Program-made: the position numbers and the translations under genes | Shown here: piece after piece, positions 62,585 to 64,000 of the stretch | Position numbering within the stretch: the stretch's first letter is position 1 | Layout of the letters: every line of letters starts with the position of its first letter | The notes under the pieces: model-generated | Told to the model about the DNA's origin: nothing | Databases searched by the model: none | Seen by the model: only the letters and a program-made list of their open reading frames with translations | Origin: Vibrio celticus | Lineage (GTDB): Bacteria > Pseudomonadota > Gammaproteobacteria > Enterobacterales > Vibrionaceae | DNA length: 64,000 nt | Direction of reading: 5' to 3' | Assembly: GCF_024347335.1 (NCBI RefSeq) | Contig: NZ_AP025464.1 | Span: 124,001-188,000, forward strand

Positions 62585-63481
62585 TTAGCTCGCGACATTG
62601 AGGTTCAATTGAAGCTCATAAGGCATCTTCGATAGGCGACGCTTAAGTTGGCGGCGCGTACGTTCAATATCATCGACCGCTATTGCTTGTTGGTCATTGG
62701 TATGAATATCAACATTGATTCGTAATTCTGGACCAACCTTAGTCACACCCATCAGCTCCAAATCTTGCTCCGCTTCTTTGTCTACCGCGACAACGTTCTT
62801 ATCGACCGCATCACAAATATCTTTGTTTGCCGACATCATAAGCAGTTCACGCATGGCTTCACGTAACATGTCGAAAGGCACTTTGATGAAGTAGAAAGAC
62901 ATTAGCAACATCATCATTGGATCGGCATACACCGCGTATTCTGCAAGCGGAGAAAAAGTAATTAACCAAGCTGCTACGAAACCCGCTGTTACCGCTACAC
63001 TCAATAGCGTATCCATCTGCCACTGTTTAGACTCAGCCTGAATCAGACCTGAAGAAATACGTTTGCTCTTATTCGCGATGTACCACCAAGCGTAACCACA
63101 ACCCAACACGTTGAAAATCCCAAACAGAGTTGCAATAGAAGCATCAACTTCACGACCACCCGTCATTAGGGCACCAAGCGCAGAGTAAAGTGAATAACCA
63201 ACCACAAGCAGAATCACAACGGCTTTGATGGCAATCACAATCGGCTCGATGACAGCTCGACCGAACGGGAACTCTCTATCTGAAGGGCGGTTAATGTATT
63301 TTGAAGCAGCTAGTGACAATAAAGTTAACAGTAAGCTGATAAGAGAATAGACACCGTCAAATACTATGACCAGAGAACCAACGAGAAGACCCAACACCAA
63401 TCCGCCAATTGCGAAGCCTGATGCTAAAAGGGCTGAGAACAATAGTACTCGATTTTCGTTTTGGCTTTTCCTGTCACACAT
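62585..63481 (-). CDS. cation diffusion facilitator family transporter
   Basis: 298 residues. Six membrane spans are recognisable. The metal-site pair of TM2 is present as VIVFDGVYSLISL, with D in place of the usual HxxxD/DxxxD first ligand. The TM5 site reads EYAVYADPMMMLLMSF, with one acidic ligand, so the site is atypical. Other typical stretches are REFPFGRAVIEPIV (after TM2) and AESKQWQMDTLLSVAV. A cytoplasmic C-terminal domain (about 205-298) ends the protein. The metal is uncertain. Confidence 0.8.
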   Translation of the reverse strand: MCDRKSQNENRVLLFSALLASGFAIGGLVLGLLVGSLVIVFDGVYSLISLLLTLLSLAASKYINRPSDREFPFGRAVIEPIVIAIKAVVILLVVGYSLYSALGALMTGGREVDASIATLFGIFNVLGCGYAWWYIANKSKRISSGLIQAESKQWQMDTLLSVAVTAGFVAAWLITFSPLAEYAVYADPMMMLLMSFYFIKVPFDMLREAMRELLMMSANKDICDAVDKNVVAVDKEAEQDLELMGVTKVGPELRINVDIHTNDQQAIAVDDIERTRRQLKRRLSKMPYELQLNLNVAS

Positions 63482-63769
63482 AATATTTTCCAGATGTTTT
63501 TGATAACTTCATTGTTCTAATATTGAGCTAACTTTACAAACTTTATCTGATGACGTTTATATGTCCTATTTAAGTAAAATGTATAAATACATTAAATTCA
63601 GTGGCTTAAGTTTAAAATTTGGTGTCAATAAAGTTGACGCTGAGTGTTTTTTGGGGATGATGTGCAACTGAAATAGGATCGTTTATGATTAATAAAACAC
63701 ATTAGTCGCTGAGGTCTTATTGGTCTTCTAGATTTGACTAAGACTGCAATGGACAAGGAGAGAATCAAT
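63482..63769. promoter_or_regulatory. divergent promoter region
   Basis: AT-rich stretch between the transporter and the last gene. No gene is seen. Confidence 0.4.
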
Positions 63770-64000
63770 ATGAAGTTTGACGATATCAGTGATAACGAGT
63801 TGTGGGTGATTGCTAACCCGATCATGGATAATCTGATGGATGGTTCAACCAAGGTCGACCATGAACAGCACTGTCGAGATTTTACTCAAAGGATGAAAGA
63901 CATTGTTACACCAGATTATTTAGAAAAGGTGTGCCACCATTATCAGCACAGTAATGGCTTTTTTGCTGAGCGTGAACCTGTGGCGCTATTTAGACGTTCA
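63770..64000 (+). CDS. unidentified soluble protein, cut by window end
   Basis: An ATG at 63770 with AAGGAG 9 bp upstream opens a frame that runs to the window edge (77 codons). It reads MKFDDISDNELWVIANPIMD, then KVDHEQHCRDFTQRMKDIVT and FFAEREPVALFRR. It is soluble, with no signal peptide. I do not recognise the family; the rest lies outside the window. Confidence 0.7.
   Translation, partial: MKFDDISDNELWVIANPIMDNLMDGSTKVDHEQHCRDFTQRMKDIVTPDYLEKVCHHYQHSNGFFAEREPVALFRRS

Noticed and set aside
1..64000. tRNA or rRNA genes
   Set aside because: No cloverleaf with conserved T-loop or rRNA sequence was found by eye; the island uses a protein gene and not a tRNA as target.

Overview
This window looks like the chromosome of an agar-degrading Vibrio (family Vibrionaceae). 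The evidence is the set of housekeeping neighbours (KefB/KefG-type K+ efflux pair, YccF, YjjG, YddG, a C-terminal Tdh remnant), attC sites of the Vibrio superintegron type, filamentous-phage Vpf122-like genes, and a cluster closely resembling the 3,6-anhydro-L-galactose pathway described for Vibrio sp. EJY3 and Pseudoalteromonas atlantica. All assignments come from reading the sequence; no database search was run.

Layout. 1-2.3 kb: a periplasmic binding-like protein and a methyl-accepting chemotaxis protein. 2.5-3.85 kb: a secreted GH16 agarase-like enzyme with a C-terminal ricin-type (CBM13) domain. 4.2-8.8 kb: a nest of insertion sequences. A full-length IS4-family copy is split by an IS3-family element and followed in tandem by a second, truncated IS4 copy, which abuts a frameshifted IS5-family element; together they truncate an unidentified gene. 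8.9-15.6 kb: a divergent sugar-acid cluster with anhydrogalactonate cycloisomerase, KDPG aldolase and KDG kinase on the minus strand, and three dehydrogenases on the plus strand. Operator-like sites of the ATTGGT-NN-ACCAAT type lie in the divergent promoter and also upstream of the agarase, suggesting one regulon from polymer to pyruvate and triose phosphate. 15.8-17.6 kb: a scrambled zone with IS3 and IS66 fragments, an unknown gene pair and the 3' end of tdh. 17.8-26.5 kb: ordinary chromosomal genes.

27.28-59.42 kb: a genomic island of about 32.1 kb inserted in an iron-containing alcohol dehydrogenase gene. The C-terminal part of the gene lies at 26566-27279 and the N-terminal part at 59421-59857. 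Joining them with the 2-bp overlap GT counted once gives exactly 383 codons in frame. One end carries three large tyrosine-recombinase-like genes plus a small coiled-coil gene, an arrangement resembling the Gamma-Mobile-Trio (GMT) islands and, more distantly, the Tn554 TnpA/B/C module. The cargo looks like defence or conflict machinery: a CoiA-like nuclease with a long coiled coil, a zinc-hook SMC-type ATPase, a zinc-ribbon/TM pair, a GHKL ATPase coupled to a protein with two phosphoribosyltransferase-like segments, a hybrid histidine kinase coupled to a tiny membrane protein, integron cassettes including an HNH protein, a divergent pair of DndB/DGQHR-like paralogues around a perfect 25-bp palindrome, and an ABC-three-component (ABC-3C) operon. 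Dispersed repeats lie between modules, and there are remnants of a group II intron and of filamentous-phage-type genes.

59.9-64 kb: chromosome again, with a small acidic ORF, a MITE-like element of about 280 bp, yjjG, yddG, a cation diffusion facilitator and the start of an unidentified gene. The strongest candidates for undescribed biology are the GHKL-PRTase pair, the divergent DndB-like pair, and the recombinase trio with its terminal GTCCAA-rich ends.
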